From Oxytricha trifallax (lineage: Eukaryota; Ciliophora; Spirotrichea; Sporadotrichida; Oxytrichidae): 64,000 nucleotides of DNA. The notes under the pieces are model-generated. The model was not told the DNA's origin and made no database searches. It saw nothing but the letters and a program-made list of their open reading frames with translations. This document shows, in pieces, positions 35,890-48,791 of this stretch. Numbering within the stretch: position 1 is the stretch's first letter; every line of letters begins with the position of its first letter. The stretch spans positions 18,162-82,161 of the forward strand of contig ARYC01001305.1 in NCBI GenBank assembly GCA_000711775.1, written 5' to 3'. The translations under genes were made by a program, and so were the position numbers.

Positions 35890-36111
35890 TTATGAACTTT
35901 ATGCTTCTAAACTTTTGTTCAGCACTTATTCATTAAGTCTTCTGTTATAGTTATCTGGACTGCTGTTACTGTCATCATATTAAATACTATAGACAATTTA
36001 ATTATTTATAGTCAATTTTTACAAGAATATTTTTGAAATTAAAAATAATGCAATTAAATGCCATTTCATCGCTTTCATCAACTTTGTAGGCATAATCGTT
36101 TATCTAATTAG

Positions 36112-39100
36112 TCATAGAGTCTTAAGCACTACCTGCTTTGTGCCTTTCCCTACTTCAGTTATTTATGAACTTACATTAGTTTTGAGCTTTCCTACTTATC
36201 CCATATGAACCTGATCGTCATCCAAAGCAGTATGATTGTGGTCGTATTCCACTTCTTTGTCTCCTTCTTCAATCAATGGAATAAGTAATATAAATTTAAA
36301 GGAAGTTTAAATAAGTGAGTTCATGCTAGATCTGCCCTGATCAGTATTCTAACTATATCTGCTAAGCTATTTATCTAAAATATTTAATTTCTTCTCTTCT
36401 TCATCTAAGTTAGGATCGTTATCTTTCGATGTAGAACCCATTCTTGATAGTGGTCCAGACATCCTACCATCCTTTCCTAAGGCATGCAAACTTTAGAATC
36501 TCATATTCTGAAAGAATTTTTCCTCCATTTTATCAGTTAGGGAACTCATAATTTTACTAATTTAGAGTTCAAATTAAGCATAGACTGGCCTTGATCTGAA
36601 AATATTATATCCTGCAAACATCCCAGTACTTGCTAATTAACTTTAACATTTTAGCGCCAGAGAATTCTATCACACCAAGAAGGCACTCTTTGTTTCTTAC
36701 TTGTATCATAGTTTTGAGATTTTTTGTAATATTTATAGGTTGGGTTAAAGTTTAATTCTCCTTCTTCGTAGTCTCTGTAAAATCGAAATTGCATCTCATT
36801 AGAATTTTTGTAGATCTTGAAGGCTTATAGAAGCTCATAGTTTTACTTCAGTTTTCCATAATCTTTCTAGGAAACAGCTGATCTTACCGCATCATTAAGG
36901 AGGCAAATTCTATAGTTTAAGTCTCCAAAAATAAATATCATGTTGTGATTCTCAATACAGTACTTCTAAAAATTTATTTAAACTATATATATTAACTTAC
37001 TCTGTTCTTTGAATCACTTTTGAATGCGTTATCAAATATAAAATTGAGCTCGTCTGTTCTCTTACTACCCTTATTTTTTCCACTCATTAAATGACAATTC
37101 ATTAATAAAATGCTTATATCGTCTATTTTGAATCGACCAATAACAGCTCCTTTATTTCCTGCTGATCCTCCTAAACCTGTTTTAATTTTAGTATTTTTTA
37201 GTTCTTTGATTCTTTAGAGCAATTTTTGTTTGACAAAGAGACCTATGAAGCAGCCTACCATCGCTTTCGCAATTACCCACACATATTTATCATCAGGATT
37301 CTGAGTTTTTAATAACAGTTATTGTATTTGAATATCTCATTATAAAATAAGACTAAAACATAAACTTTAAAAGAAGTTCATAATTAATTGGAATATTATT
37401 CTCTTATTTAGATAACCACCTTTTTCATTAAATTAAATAACTTTGAAATCTGTTATGAATTTAATTTGCAGTCTCAATTGAATTCCTGAGTAATTATTCC
37501 CACTTATTCATCTTTGACCTGTTCTTGCCTTAGAATATACTGAATGAATTTAACTTCACAATTTCTTATAGACCCACAACCAGTATATCACTAAAAAAAT
37601 AGAAGAGAGTTAAAATATACTTACGGAGTTACTTCATCAACTAGAGGCTTGAAAAGTGGAACTAATTCTGTATATTTATCGTGAGATTTTCCTGCACAAT
37701 TTAAACAAAGGGATAAAATTTAATTATATTTATTATGATAATTAAATAGACAATTCAAAGTTGTAATAAACCCCTAATCATGAATGTGCTTGAAAATTTA
37801 TTTCAGTTAAAGCAAATATTCCTGAAAGTAAAATGAAAAATTTAATTGATAAAGATATCCTCTAGACTAATTTATGATAAATAGTTTGATGTCTAAATCT
37901 CGACTTCATGTACTTAACCAAAATCTATGTTAAATAAATTCTGTATATTTTATATTACATCAATGATATGAAGAAGGTTTATTCACTTCTACTTTGTATA
38001 AAATTTTATATTGATTATAGAGAAAATGAAATAAAATTTATCAATTAAAACTAAAAGTTTGTTCATGCATTTATAAAATAAAATGCAAATTATTTTAAAT
38101 TTAGGTAGGGGCGCATATTTTATTTAAGAAAGACAATTAGTTTTACCATTAATTATATAAAACTATCTCCAAATATATTTGAAAATTCCAAAAAGGAGTT
38201 TTTATGCAGTATAATTTTTTAGTTCTCTGAGAATTAATCAATTTCCTTAATCACTACACTTTCAACGAAATTATTAGGAATTGAGCTGCACAATTCATGT
38301 TTGTCCTAAAGTACTAAAATGCATTCTTATTTGAAGTCATCTGAAAGATTTTGCTTGATAAATCTTCTCACTGAAGTCACGTCATGGTATATTTTATCAT
38401 AGATATTCTTTTTGCCTTTTAAAGTTACTTGAGTTAAGACTGAGTGAGTTCCTGCATAGATATTTTTAAAGAACTGAAAATAAATGATATTACAGAAATT
38501 AAAAAGATAGATCTTTGAAATGAAATCTCCACTAAAAGCCCACATATTGGTCATTAAAATTGCTATTTATTTATCTGCAGTGAATTTAAGTTTTAAAACA
38601 TCCTCAAATACTTTGAAACATATTTTGGATTGGAAAACATTAGTTCTATCAAGACAGTCTAAGCAATTAGTTCGAACTGTACCAGCTTATCTAGATTATA
38701 CTTTTCTACTTTCTCGAACACTAATAAAAAATATTTTGAATGATAAATAAAATTTTACAATTAACCCTTATGCTTATATACTGAATGCTTTTCACTGAAT
38801 ACTCCTATATCTCTGAGGTATTGTGATTTTAGCATGTCGTTGATATATGTGTCAAGCATACTCGTACCCTTCTTACAATTCAAATGAAAATCAAAATACT
38901 CATATAACAAATAATAGTATTTCACATAAATTTAAATTAATATTATAATCTATTCTCTTTTGCTGTTACTCAAAATAATCCTTCGTATTTTCTCTTAACT
39001 TAATTAAACCTTAAGTTATTGATTCCTCATCTTTAATAGATTTACATAACAAATTGACCATTAAAAAGGACCTTCCTTCATAATCCCTAATAACAGAATC

Positions 39101-40130
39101 TGAATGCTTAATGAAGGCATCTGTGCTTGATTCGAGACTCCTATGTTTATTTATTCTTCCGTTTTCTTGTTGCCAAAAGAATGGCATTGAACCTCGAATT
39201 TAAGAAAACGAATACGTATATAGTCTATCATGCGTTTCTTCATTCACGTGTCTCATAACTATTTATTCTGTTTCTACGCAATTTAATAGAGAAAAAAAAG
39301 AAATATATTATTTATATAATCGAAATAAATTTGCTGTGTTGCAATCTTCATCTGAACCTCGAGCATTATAGCGAGTTCCTCCCATTAACCTTCGACGTCT
39401 AGAAATAAGAATTAGCTCTATCTCATTGATTTTAGCATGACCTACATATCCCTAAATCATAGCAACTGTCCAGTAAGCAGGTATGTGCTAAGTTCTAAGT
39501 TACTTATACAAGTTGAAATTCCATATGTATCTTAAATCTATTGAAGTATAAGGGTGTAGAGATTTTAACTCAAGAGGTGCTTGCCCATCTTCTGGCTTTG
39601 TAAAATTTTCTCGTCTTTGTGCGTTAAAATTAAGATCAAATCCATAGGACATGTAAAAGCTACACTCTAAGAATTTTTTAATGCCATCTCTTATCGAACG
39701 TAATTAATACTCAAGTTAAGGACTGTTTTAAGTTTCAAAAGGTAATAGTTCAACTTCTTGAAGTTCAAATATTACAGAAGGCTAGTCGTATCTTGGCTGT
39801 AATTTATGTGATATTTTACAAACTTCTTCTCTCCCTAGAATTACCATAAGATGATAAAGCCTAAGATATTAAAAATTCCTTATAATCCCTAAATTTCTAT
39901 TGACCATTCTGCATCATCTCGAATAACGATTGCTAGAAAATATTTTAAACACTAAGTATTGAAAATTTACGATCTCAATAAAATTTAATCTTTTAATATT
40001 TGATTGTATATGCTTTTCACTTACCATGTTCTTTAATTTTTAAGATTTCTTATCAATTATGAGTGATTTTTAAACAGAGTATTAAGTTGAAGGAGTTATT
40101 GTAAATGTGTTTGGAGTTGAAAATAATCTC
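36112..40130 (-). CDS. Synaptojanin-type phosphoinositide phosphatase (SAC plus 5-phosphatase)
   Basis: Predicted to remove phosphates from membrane phosphoinositides; SAC followed by an inositol 5-phosphatase domain is the synaptojanin layout. From the N-terminus: [20 protein letters not shown] (around 40050-40110), [20 protein letters not shown] (around 39370-39430), [20 protein letters not shown] (around 39120-39200), the SAC catalytic motif [12 protein letters not shown] (around 38640-38680), and [10 protein letters not shown] plus [15 protein letters not shown] across an IES. The 5-phosphatase domain gives [14 protein letters not shown] (around 37140-37180), [29 protein letters not shown] (around 36915-36940) and [14 protein letters not shown] (around 36665-36705). 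It ends KQVVLKTL with TGA at 36112-36114. A donor GTAAGTG after KLKNM suggests an intron near 40030. No start ATG was identified. Confidence 0.88.
38456..38512. other. IES with ATAGAT pointer in the synaptojanin-type gene
   Basis: ATAGAT occurs at 38456-38461 and 38507-38512. Deleting 51 bp joins SGDFISKIY directly to AGTHSVL, the conserved end of the SAC domain. Confidence 0.85.
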
Positions 40131-40961
40131 CAATTAGGGAAATCTACTCAGTAAATTAAAAAAAAAGTTTAGTGTTAGTTAAAAAATTTAGTTCGATACA
40201 TTCTTAAAATTGTTTTAATTGCACCCAGTGTTTTAATTGATTATTCTCTTAAATCTTATATATATATATATAAATTTAATGCCAATAACTTATTGACTAA
40301 CTAACTACTCCGTTTACTCTTGATTGTCATAAATAAAAACATAGTTCCATCTTAAATCCTAATTATGATTAATGAGTTAAATTAATTAAAAGATTGATAC
40401 TAAGGTTGAGGAACAGTCATTTTTCTAATAGCAGAATTTTATAGTAACTATTGCTATCCAAGATTAACTTGAGATTTAGATGATATATTTTGCTAATTGT
40501 GAGACCCTTCCATTTTAATGATAAATCAATAATTTAATTCTATAACGATATAATGATATCTTGATTCAGTCATTTAATTTTGTTCATAATATTATTAATT
40601 TCAGTTATATAGGACAATTTTATTGTTTAAATATTTTTGAAAAATTTCCTTTAATTTATCATAATAAGCTTGAGTAATTCGACTCCAGAAGATAGTAGCT
40701 TTATAATAAATATATAAACACTTTATTATTCATTGTAAAAATAATGTATAATATATTAGAGTTTATTGTATAATAAGATGTGACTCGTCAATACGGGAGC
40801 AAAAACCAAAATTGAAAAAAATTGTAATTATTAACATTTATATAGCCTTTTAATGATATACTTTCCCTAATCAATTATTTAGTATTTTTAGTGTATTAAA
40901 TTTAGAAATGTAATAATATAGGACAGAAAATGTTCCTCTACGACTTTAAATTTATTTTTTG

Positions 40962-41396
40962 ATTTATTATTGCTAAATGTAAATGATATGGGAAATTTAA
41001 TTAAAAATAAATAATTAATTAATTAAATTATTGGCAGTTAACTTTCTCCAAACCTAAACAATATGGTACTTGTTCCAAAGAGAATTCAAATCAGTTGGAC
41101 TTTTCTATTGGCGATACTGCCTTATCACAGCGTAGGAGCGAGATAACGCTTCTTTAATTTTGGGTGATTTGCTTAGTAAATTGAATCCCAAAATTAAAGT
41201 CAAGTTATTTCGTTTTTACAATGCGAAAGGCAGTACCGCAATAGTAAAGTCCAGCTGATTTTGAATTCTATATCAGAAAGTACCATATTGTCTAGATTTG
41301 GAGAAAGTCAGCTTCCACTAATTCAATATATTATTAATTATTTATTTTTAATTTAATTTTCCCAAATCAAATATATTTTTATCAATAATAATTTAA
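40962..41396. mobile_element. Palindromic MITE, family copy A
   Basis: A nested inverted repeat. The outer arms contain GGGAAATTTAATTAAA and TTTAATTTTCCC, the middle arms TGGCAG..CTCCAAACCTA..ACAATATGGTAC and their mirror, and the core TTGGCGATACTGCC..ATTAAAGTC. The whole 435 bp can fold on itself. It lies in a gene-poor stretch; 40135-40960 shows nothing but AT-rich DNA. Confidence 0.8.
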
Positions 41397-41529
41397 CAGA
41401 TTTATGCTTATGCTAAAATATCTCCATTACTATTGATAAAGTATATAATTAAGCATTAATAATAGTATTTTATAGTTTTAGAGAGAGAAACATGCAAACA
41501 TTTTAATAACAGGAACCTTAGGATCCCTG

Positions 41530-41975
41530 TATAAATTATGGGAATGTATAATACTGATAGCCAGATTAAAGTATAAATAACCTAAAATTGCTAAATTTAT
41601 CAGAAAATAAAGGCACTCTTAGTAATAAGGTGAATTCTAAGAAAAGATGAAATTAGAAAAATCTTATCAGATAAACCAGCAGCCCTCCATTAAACTTTCA
41701 AGATCCATTATAAAAAATGATAAGGAAAAATCTGATAATTTAATTTAACAATAAATTAAAACTGACAATAAAAACTGTAATTTTAAAGTCAAAATCAGAG
41801 TTGTAAAAACGTCAACCTTAAAGAATCAAATTCAAATTAACTCAAGTAACATAACACTTAAGTACAAATGAAAAATGAAAAATAGTTGCTATCAGTAAAT
41901 GAGCCTGTGTCTGCTACTAAAGTAATAAATCTTGATATTTGTTCTGGTAACAGATTTATTGAAGAGAAAATATTT
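41530..41975 (+). CDS. Lys/Gln-rich coding island(s), unidentified
   Basis: MGMYNTDSQIKVQITQN may be a start (around 41540). A TGA-free run of about 90 codons at 41600-41870 includes EKSYQINQQPSIKLSRSIIK and CNFKVKIRVVKTSTLKNQIQ. Another at 41880-41975 reads SVNEPVSATKVINLDICSGN. No family recognised. It may be the 5' part of the coding islands beginning near 43080. Confidence 0.5.
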
Positions 41976-42094
41976 AATTTATATTATATAGATTATTATA
42001 TTATGCATTTTTTTTTGTATTTTTACATGTAAAACAAAGATCAAGACACATTTTATAAAACGAATAAACTCAATTGATATATAAATTAATCTAA

Positions 42095-42335
42095 TTAAAT
42101 TGTGGGAAATTAATAAATTAATTTAATATAACTAAAAAGTGGCAGTTAAAGTTTTCAATTTTGAGCATGTTTGATATAAAATTCAAAATTCACTTTATTT
42201 TTGGGAATATTATTATATCTCTTCCCTAGAGTGTGATAACTCGACTTTAATTGGATGCCTCTAAATTAATAAAATTATGCCCTCCAATTAAAATTGAGTT
42301 AACTCCCTCCAGTGATGAGATAAAATAGTTCTGGC
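42095..42335. repeat. Partial MITE copy C
   Basis: Contains GTGGGAAATTAATAAATTAA, GTGGCAGTTAAAG, and GATAACTCGACTTTAATTGG facing AATTAAAATTGAGTTAACTC: the same landmarks as copies A and B, but shorter. It directly abuts copy B, so the two are a tandem or nested pair. Confidence 0.6.
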
Positions 42336-42756
42336 AATATTGCTAAAATATAAATGATTCGGGAAAATTAAATTATAATTAAATAATATATTATTTAATT
42401 AGTGGCAGTGACTTACTCCAAACATAGACAATAACGTACTTTTCTGATAGAGAATTAAAAATTAGCTGGACTTTACTTTTGGCGGTACTACCCTATCTCA
42501 TCCCAGATTGAGATAACTCGACTTTAATTTAGGCATTAAATTTACTAAACAAATCACCAAAAATTAAAGTCGAGTTATCTCGCTCTACGATGCGATAAGG
42601 CTTTACCGCCAATAGCAAAGTCCAGCTGATTTTTAATTGTCTATCAGAAAAATACCATATTTTCTAGGTTTGTAGTAAGTCAACTTCCACTAATTTATAA
42701 TTATATTAATTAATTTTAATTTAATTTTCCCAAATCATTTATATTTTAGCAATAGT
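42336..42756. mobile_element. Palindromic MITE, family copy B
   Basis: The ends ATTGCTAAAATATAAATGAT and ATCATTTATATTTTAGCAAT are exact mirrors. The inner arms contain TAGTGGCAG and CTTCCACTA, AGCTGGACTTT..GGCGGTACT and AGTACC..AAAGTCCAGCT-type partners, and GATAACTCGACTTTAAT facing ATTAAAGTCGAGTTATC. 421 bp, almost wholly palindromic, with no ORF. Confidence 0.85.
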
Positions 42757-42835
42757 ATATAAAAATGAGCTTTAATTAGTCAAATTTGACCTACCTGACG
42801 GTAATTTTATTAAACAAGAATGTGTCGTTTCCTAT

Positions 42836-42850
42836 GGGGTTTTGGGGTTT
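42836..42850. other. Orphan internal telomere-like tract G4T4G4T3
   Basis: GGGGTTTTGGGGTTT stands alone. The adjacent bases (TTTCCTAT upstream) do not match the TBE terminal repeat beyond the telomeric tract, and no partner end is seen nearby. Confidence 0.6.
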
Positions 42851-43079
42851 AAGTGACAATCATTTATTAAATTTATCAAATTCAATTATACTTGAGCAAT
42901 ACTATTTAAACAATAATGATAAGCCTTTAATCTAACAGTAAAGCTAGGGACGAAAAAGCGTTGTTGTACTTAAACATTTATTAACTTAAAAGAATCATCA
43001 AAACCAAATTAATTTCATATTAAAAAGATTTTTATTTATTAAGTAGATGATTCTCATGTAATATTTAAAAAGTTTTCAT

Positions 43080-44700
43080 TTTTTAAATTAAAAAATGAAA
43101 TTTCTATCAAACCACTTTAAACCATACTCTGAAATAAGAAATTATATTTCTACAAAAAAATAAAGACATTAGCTTGAACTAATACTAGAACCCATCCAAC
43201 GAACAGTTATAATAAATAGCTAAGAAATAGCTTTTAAAATCAGAAAATATGAAGGTTTTAAATGAAATGTATACTTCCTCAAAATCATCTACAAGAAATA
43301 CAAGCAAATTGCAATATTTCACTCCTAGTTAAGGTTATGCTTTAAATTCTTAAATCATGAGGAGTTCGGATAAATAGGTTAGGATATCTGGTTCATAATA
43401 AATTATTCTTTCATTTTTAATTAAGTACGTTCCGTTTAAGATATACTAAAACCTTTTTGAATAAAATACTTTTTATTCATAGTCAAATGAAGTTAGCCAA
43501 GTATAAGAAAAAAATCAAAGATTGCATATCAACTTGAACCTTTCTTAACATAATTTCTTGTAAAAATTCAAAGCCAAATTTTATAACACTTAAGAGACTT
43601 AACTTTAACTATAGTAAAGAGATTAAATTGATATTTAGGGAAAATTAGATTTTACTATCCAAAAGTTTTTATATATTTCAAGTGAAATAGTGATTTTAAG
43701 CTTCTTCAAAAATAAAACTATATTTTTATTAATTTATTTTGAAGTAAGAAGAAGTATCAATAAATAAGAGGAGAAAGTTGTCGTCAAAAGAAAATTCCTA
43801 ACTTAAGAAAATTGGTTAAAGCAATCAGCATTACAAAAATAAAATGTAAAGAAATTGAGAATATTGCGGAGAAGTTAAACTGAGTAAGACTTTTAGTATT
43901 AAGAGCTTTCTTCTCCGCCTATAATAAGCGTGAATGTTTTGAACTAAAAGTCTTAAGAAGGTCGTAGCGAGAAAAATAAAACATAAATTGGGATGATTGA
44001 AAAATAAGACTATGTTGATTCTATTAAAACGCTGAAGGGAAATATCAATAGCAACTTAAACTGCGATTATCACCAAGATAAATTTATTATAATAAATTAA
44101 AAAGGCCAGGGATTAAATTTATTCGCTTATAGAAATCTCCATAAGTATTGTAAATTAGTTTTTAATTTATTATTTTAAGATAAGGATGATTACTAAACAG
44201 TTATAAGTCCAAGGTAATTCTTAGCAAAGATAAATTCAGAATCACAGCCTAGCACATCAACAAATACCTAATCACTAAAGAAACGTACACCAGTCTTGAA
44301 TCTCTTCAACTAATATAAATCAAATATTTAAACTACCTCTCACTTATAAATGAAGCTTAAATATTCTCAGAGACTATTCAATTTGCAATAATAGCATTTT
44401 AATTTAGAATTAAATTATTCGAATAATTATCTACAAATATTGCATTTGATCTATTTTTTAATTCATGATTATGCTTTAAAGTTAACTATCTCATTATAAA
44501 TAATAGCATCTAAAAGAGTAATAAAAGGAATCTGAAAATCTATATGGCTTGCAACATAAAATTAAAACTATAACTAATGGATATGAATCATGCAAAAACT
44601 ACATGCAAACTTTGTAGCTAGCGGATAGTAGATGGTTTTAGACTAGTATTGGAGACGAAAATCTTCCCAGGTTATTTAGCTTTTTGGATTTAATTCTAAT
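43080..44700 (+). CDS. Large Gln/Ser-rich coding islands, unidentified gene
   Basis: The ATG at 43096 can open MKFLSNHFKPYSEIRNYIST; an overlapping frame continues NEMYTSSKSSTRNTSKLQYF to about 43445. A TGA-free run of roughly 265 codons spans about 43735-44540 (KTLKGNINSNLNCDYHQDKF, KINSESQPSTSTNTQSLKKR). A further island at 44580-44700 reads MDMNHAKTTCKLCSQRIVDG, with a CxxC pair that could be half of a zinc site. No domain is recognised with confidence. Confidence 0.6.
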
Positions 44701-44989
44701 AATTTATAAGATTTTTAGAAAATTATTTATTTCAAAATTCAATTTTGATTCATATTGAATCTATACAATACCAAGACAATAATATTTCAACTTCTACTAT
44801 TAATGTTCATAAAATATAGGATTAATTCAATGTTTCAGATCAAAGAATAATTATATAAAAAAAAGTTTTCAATAAATTTTATACTGAAGTTTTTATCGAA
44901 AATTGGTAATTAATTTAAATTTAAAACTTAAAAAGAGTTATTTTAAAAAATAAAAGTAGTGTTAGGACGACCGCATTAAGCCTAAAACG

Positions 44990-46350
44990 ACTATTATATG
45001 TTATAAAAACTTCAATTAGACTTAGGTAAGGGTAGGGAGGTATTGTCAGATCAACCACATTAGTTGCTAAGATACGGATTTCTAAATATAAGTACTATGC
45101 TTTATGAATGGGATTCAAATATAGGGATTCTCTACAATATATGAGCTACCAAAAGTAGGTTTGAGTTTCTGCGAAATAGGAAACAGGATAGTTATGGTTA
45201 TAACCTTCACCAATGAGAAACGGGAATTAATAGAAGGAACTTATATTCTTCCAAATCAGATGGTTAGGGAAGCTATCACAGCGAAAAGACAGAGACTACA
45301 TTCTCAGAAGTGGTCTATGTATTGTTTTTCACTAAATCTTAAATGCTTTGTTTTTTGCATTGAGTAAAAATTGAGTGAATTTCCAAAATATAATCAAATA
45401 ATCAATCATTTATTCACACTATTTTAATATTAATTTTTTAAATCAAATTAAACAGCATCTATCTCGAAATTTTTATCATTTCGATATACGTGCCAAATAA
45501 ATATAATTTATTACTCAAACATTGAATCATATAAAATTAATGAAATTAAGTTTTTATCAAATTAATATTTCAATTTTTAATAATTTTAAAGTTTAATATT
45601 TAATTATGAAATCATATAGATATTACTGATTATTTTTATAAATCTTAGTTTAATATATTAATAATTTACTAACATAATTTAATCTTTATTTAGTTTAAAA
45701 ATGAAATATTAATTTGATAAAAACTTAATTTCATTAATTTTAAATGATTCAATGTTTGAGTAATAAATTATATTTATTTGGCACGTATCTCGAAATGATA
45801 AAAATTTCGAGATAGATGCTGTTTAATTAGATTTAAAAAATTAATATTAAAATAGTGTAATAAATGATTGATTATTTGATTGTATTTTGGAAATTCACTC
45901 AATTTTTACTCATTCCATCAGAAGCTCTGCTATCTATAAACATCCTATTATAGTAAAAAAAAGGTATGAGAATAGGAAATTATTTTTAAGAATTTTTTTG
46001 TCTTAAGATCTCAGGAGTTATCTACCGCTAGGTCAATTCATTCTGAAATATGTCATAGCTAAATCTTTTGGTTTAAATGGTTATTATTATTGATATCTAA
46101 AAATTGATTTAAACTTATTCATTAACTATTGCTAAACTTTAAAATTCAATACATGCAATAAAAATGTGAATTCAAGAAATTCCGTTAAGAATCGAAAATT
46201 ATGCTTAGCATGCCCATTAAAACCATAAATATGTAACTCAATCTAGAAACAATAACCCATTAGTTTTCCAATAAAACTCAGAAATACAATCTTTGTGTAA
46301 AAGCTCAGTAGGTCACTTCAATATCAATAATTAAGGACTTTAGTAAACTT
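44990..46350 (+). CDS. Coding islands interrupted by a foldback element
   Basis: An open run from about 44990 to 45359 reads NGIQIQGFSTIYELPKVGLS, FCEIGNRIVMVITFTNEKRE and YILPNQMVREAITAKRQ. It runs into the foldback at 45362 and continues in frame after it (IPSEALLSINILLQQKKG) if one ATT copy is kept. Islands at about 46010-46090 and 46170-46350 (NKTQKYNLCVKAQQVTSISI) follow. Probably a continuation of the preceding gene. Unidentified. Confidence 0.55.
45362..45911. mobile_element. Foldback element, 550 bp palindrome flanked by ATT
   Basis: GAGTAAAAATTGAGTGAATT at the left is mirrored exactly by AATTCACTCAATTTTTACTC at the right, and similarity continues through most of the element. ATT lies at 45359-45361 and 45912-45914. 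It sits inside an open coding stretch. Confidence 0.85.
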
Positions 46351-46995
46351 GGGGGGGGGCGATATCTGAACCTATGCTGCAGTATCTGAACCTAATGTGT
46401 TTTATAATAATTTAAATATTTTTCCATGCATGCTTCTAGTCAATTTATGGTCGGAGGACACGAATAAACATCTTGTGATAACAAGGGATCACTCTAAAGA
46501 GTAGAAAAAGTTACAATGAGTATCTGTTTTATCATAAAATTTTACATAATTTTTATCTGTTTTTCACATGTTTTTTTATTCAATTTTTTTAAAATTAAAC
46601 TATAGAACATACACGAGCAGTTGTAGATGGCATCTCTTGCTTTGAGTTATATACTTACTTATTGCATTTATGCTAGAATATAAGTACTGATGAAATATCA
46701 TTATCTTGATTGATGCCATCTACAACTGCTCGTGTATGTTCTATAGTTTAATTTTAAAAAAATTGAATAAAAAAACATGTGAAAAACAGATAAAAATTAT
46801 GTAAAATTTTATGATAAAACAGATACTCATTGTAACTTTTTCTACTCTTTAGAGTGATCCCTTGTTATCACAAGATGTTTATTCGTGTCCTCCGACCATA
46901 AATTGACTAGAAGCATGCATGGAAAAATATTTAAATTATTATAAAACACATTAGGTTCAGATACTGCAGCATAGGTTCAGATATCGCCCCCCCCC
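46351..46995. mobile_element. Foldback element, 645 bp palindrome with G9/C9 ends and 8 bp duplication
   Basis: It begins with nine G then CGATATCTGAACC and ends with GGTTCAGATATCG then nine C. The arms (46351-46634, 46712-46995) are essentially identical, with a 77 bp loop. GTAAACTT flanks both sides (46343-46350, 46996-47003). No ORF. It lies within an open coding stretch. Confidence 0.9.
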
Positions 46996-48740
46996 GTAAA
47001 CTTAATCTTAAAATCAAAATTTCTTTTCTAGCTAAGAATCTTTAAGATCTTCGATTAAAAATGCAAACTTGCCTGATCATATGAAAATAACCAAAAGTTG
47101 AGGAGGGAATTAATACTTGACGCGATAAAACGATAGTGGTAGTTAAAAAAGGAAAAAAATATCCAATATCCAGAAATAAGAAAGTGAGAACGATTTCAAT
47201 TTAGGACTCACAGAGATCCAAGAAAAGGTTATCAAGCTAGGTATAAGAGATAAAATAGTTGCTAATATTAAGACTCGTAAAAAGCTAGAAGGTCAAGGTT
47301 TTACAGGACCAAGTCTTAAAGAAAATATGAATTAAAGTTTGGAGAAGGAATAGTTAAAGAGCTTGAAAACTTTAGACAATAATAAGAACATTGTAGAACC
47401 ATCAATTAAGTTAGTTCAAAAAGATCTTTAGAAAATTCAGCTTGAAATCAACTCTATACCTATAAGTACAAAAAACTAAAGATTTGTGAATGAAATTATA
47501 GATAAAAACTAAATATATTATCCGCCAACGGACTCTTTAATTGACAAAGAAATGCTAAGATTAAAACGGACTCTGAAACTTCGAAAACTTAAGCAATTTA
47601 TTCAAAATAAGAATAAAAAGACGCGATAAAAATATGAACAGAAAATTTAAAATCTTAACTAATGGTTAAATGCCTAAACACCAAAAATAGAAACATCAGC
47701 CTATAACTAAAGCGTTCAGTAACAATAGCAGTAAACAAATTAATATAATCTAAAAGATTGTATGAAATAACTTTCAAAAAGAATTTTCACTTAGACTAGA
47801 GGGTCCCTAGAAAGTCAAAAACGAAATTAAAATGGAATTTTCGATTAATAAAATGATATTTTACATAGAATCGATAACAGAAGACCAACCAATAATTTTG
47901 TTGTTAGATCATAAAGCTTAGAATCTTCAAGCTTAAGCATTAATTAAATAAAGATAAATCATAAAGAAAATCATTTTACTAAAATTAATTTCTCAAAATA
48001 TATTGTTTTTTAAGTCTTTTGAAAATTAGATTAGTTTTTAAATCAAGAATAACAAGATGCCTAAAAGCGTATTATTTGCTTCAAAAAATTGAAGGAATAG
48101 CAAGAATAATCAAGGCAATTCTAATTTAAACAGTCCTTCAGAGGAGAAACATTTAAGATTGATTAAATGCGTTCAAAAAGATTATAACAATTCAATTCTG
48201 CGATCCTCTTATGACGAAAAATATGTTCTAATTACTGGAATAGTATTCATGAAAAACCTTTGCAAACTATTTTTAAACTTTTGTTTTTTAAGTATATATA
48301 ATCATTTTATTTGAATTTCTTGGACAAAATCTTTATAATTAAAACGAGGTTAATATTCCATATTCAAAAATTGCAGTAATCAAATGACTATGAGATCTCT
48401 GGGAAATCTCAGCAGCTCAATTTATAAGCAAATTTTCTTAATTAACAAATGAAGTTAAACAACTTATCATTCAGTAATACTCAAAATGGTCTAATATAGC
48501 AGGATTAGCTTTTGAATAGATCTTATAGATTCAACTTTTTTTTCAAGCCCATATTTATATTAAATTAGGGAAAATAATCAATATTTAGATATGACAATGA
48601 TAGAACACATTGAAATAGTAATATCACCACCAGTAATAACTATAAATTAATAATGAACAGCGATATTCAACTAATTTAATTTCATTAAAAAATCATTAAT
48701 ATTAACTCATTTTTAAATGGATTTACTAAAAAAGCCAAAT
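46996..48740 (+). CDS. Lys/Gln-rich coiled-coil coding islands, unidentified
   Basis: After the foldback the frame continues LNLKIKISFLAKNLQDLRLK. The main island, about 47195-48020, is about 275 codons without TGA: FNLGLTEIQEKVIKLGIRDK, SLKTLDNNKNIVEPSIKLVQ, MLRLKRTLKLRKLKQFIQNK. Later islands read LKEQQEQSRQFQFKQSFRGE (around 48100) and NLSFSNTQNGLIQQDQLLNR (around 48450-48540). Charged, helix-prone, no enzyme motif. Probably the 3' part of the gene that starts near 43 kb or 41.5 kb. Confidence 0.6.
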
Positions 48741-48791
48741 CTAATTGAAAATAGGAAAATTAATTATTAATTTTAGAATTATAAAGTTAAA

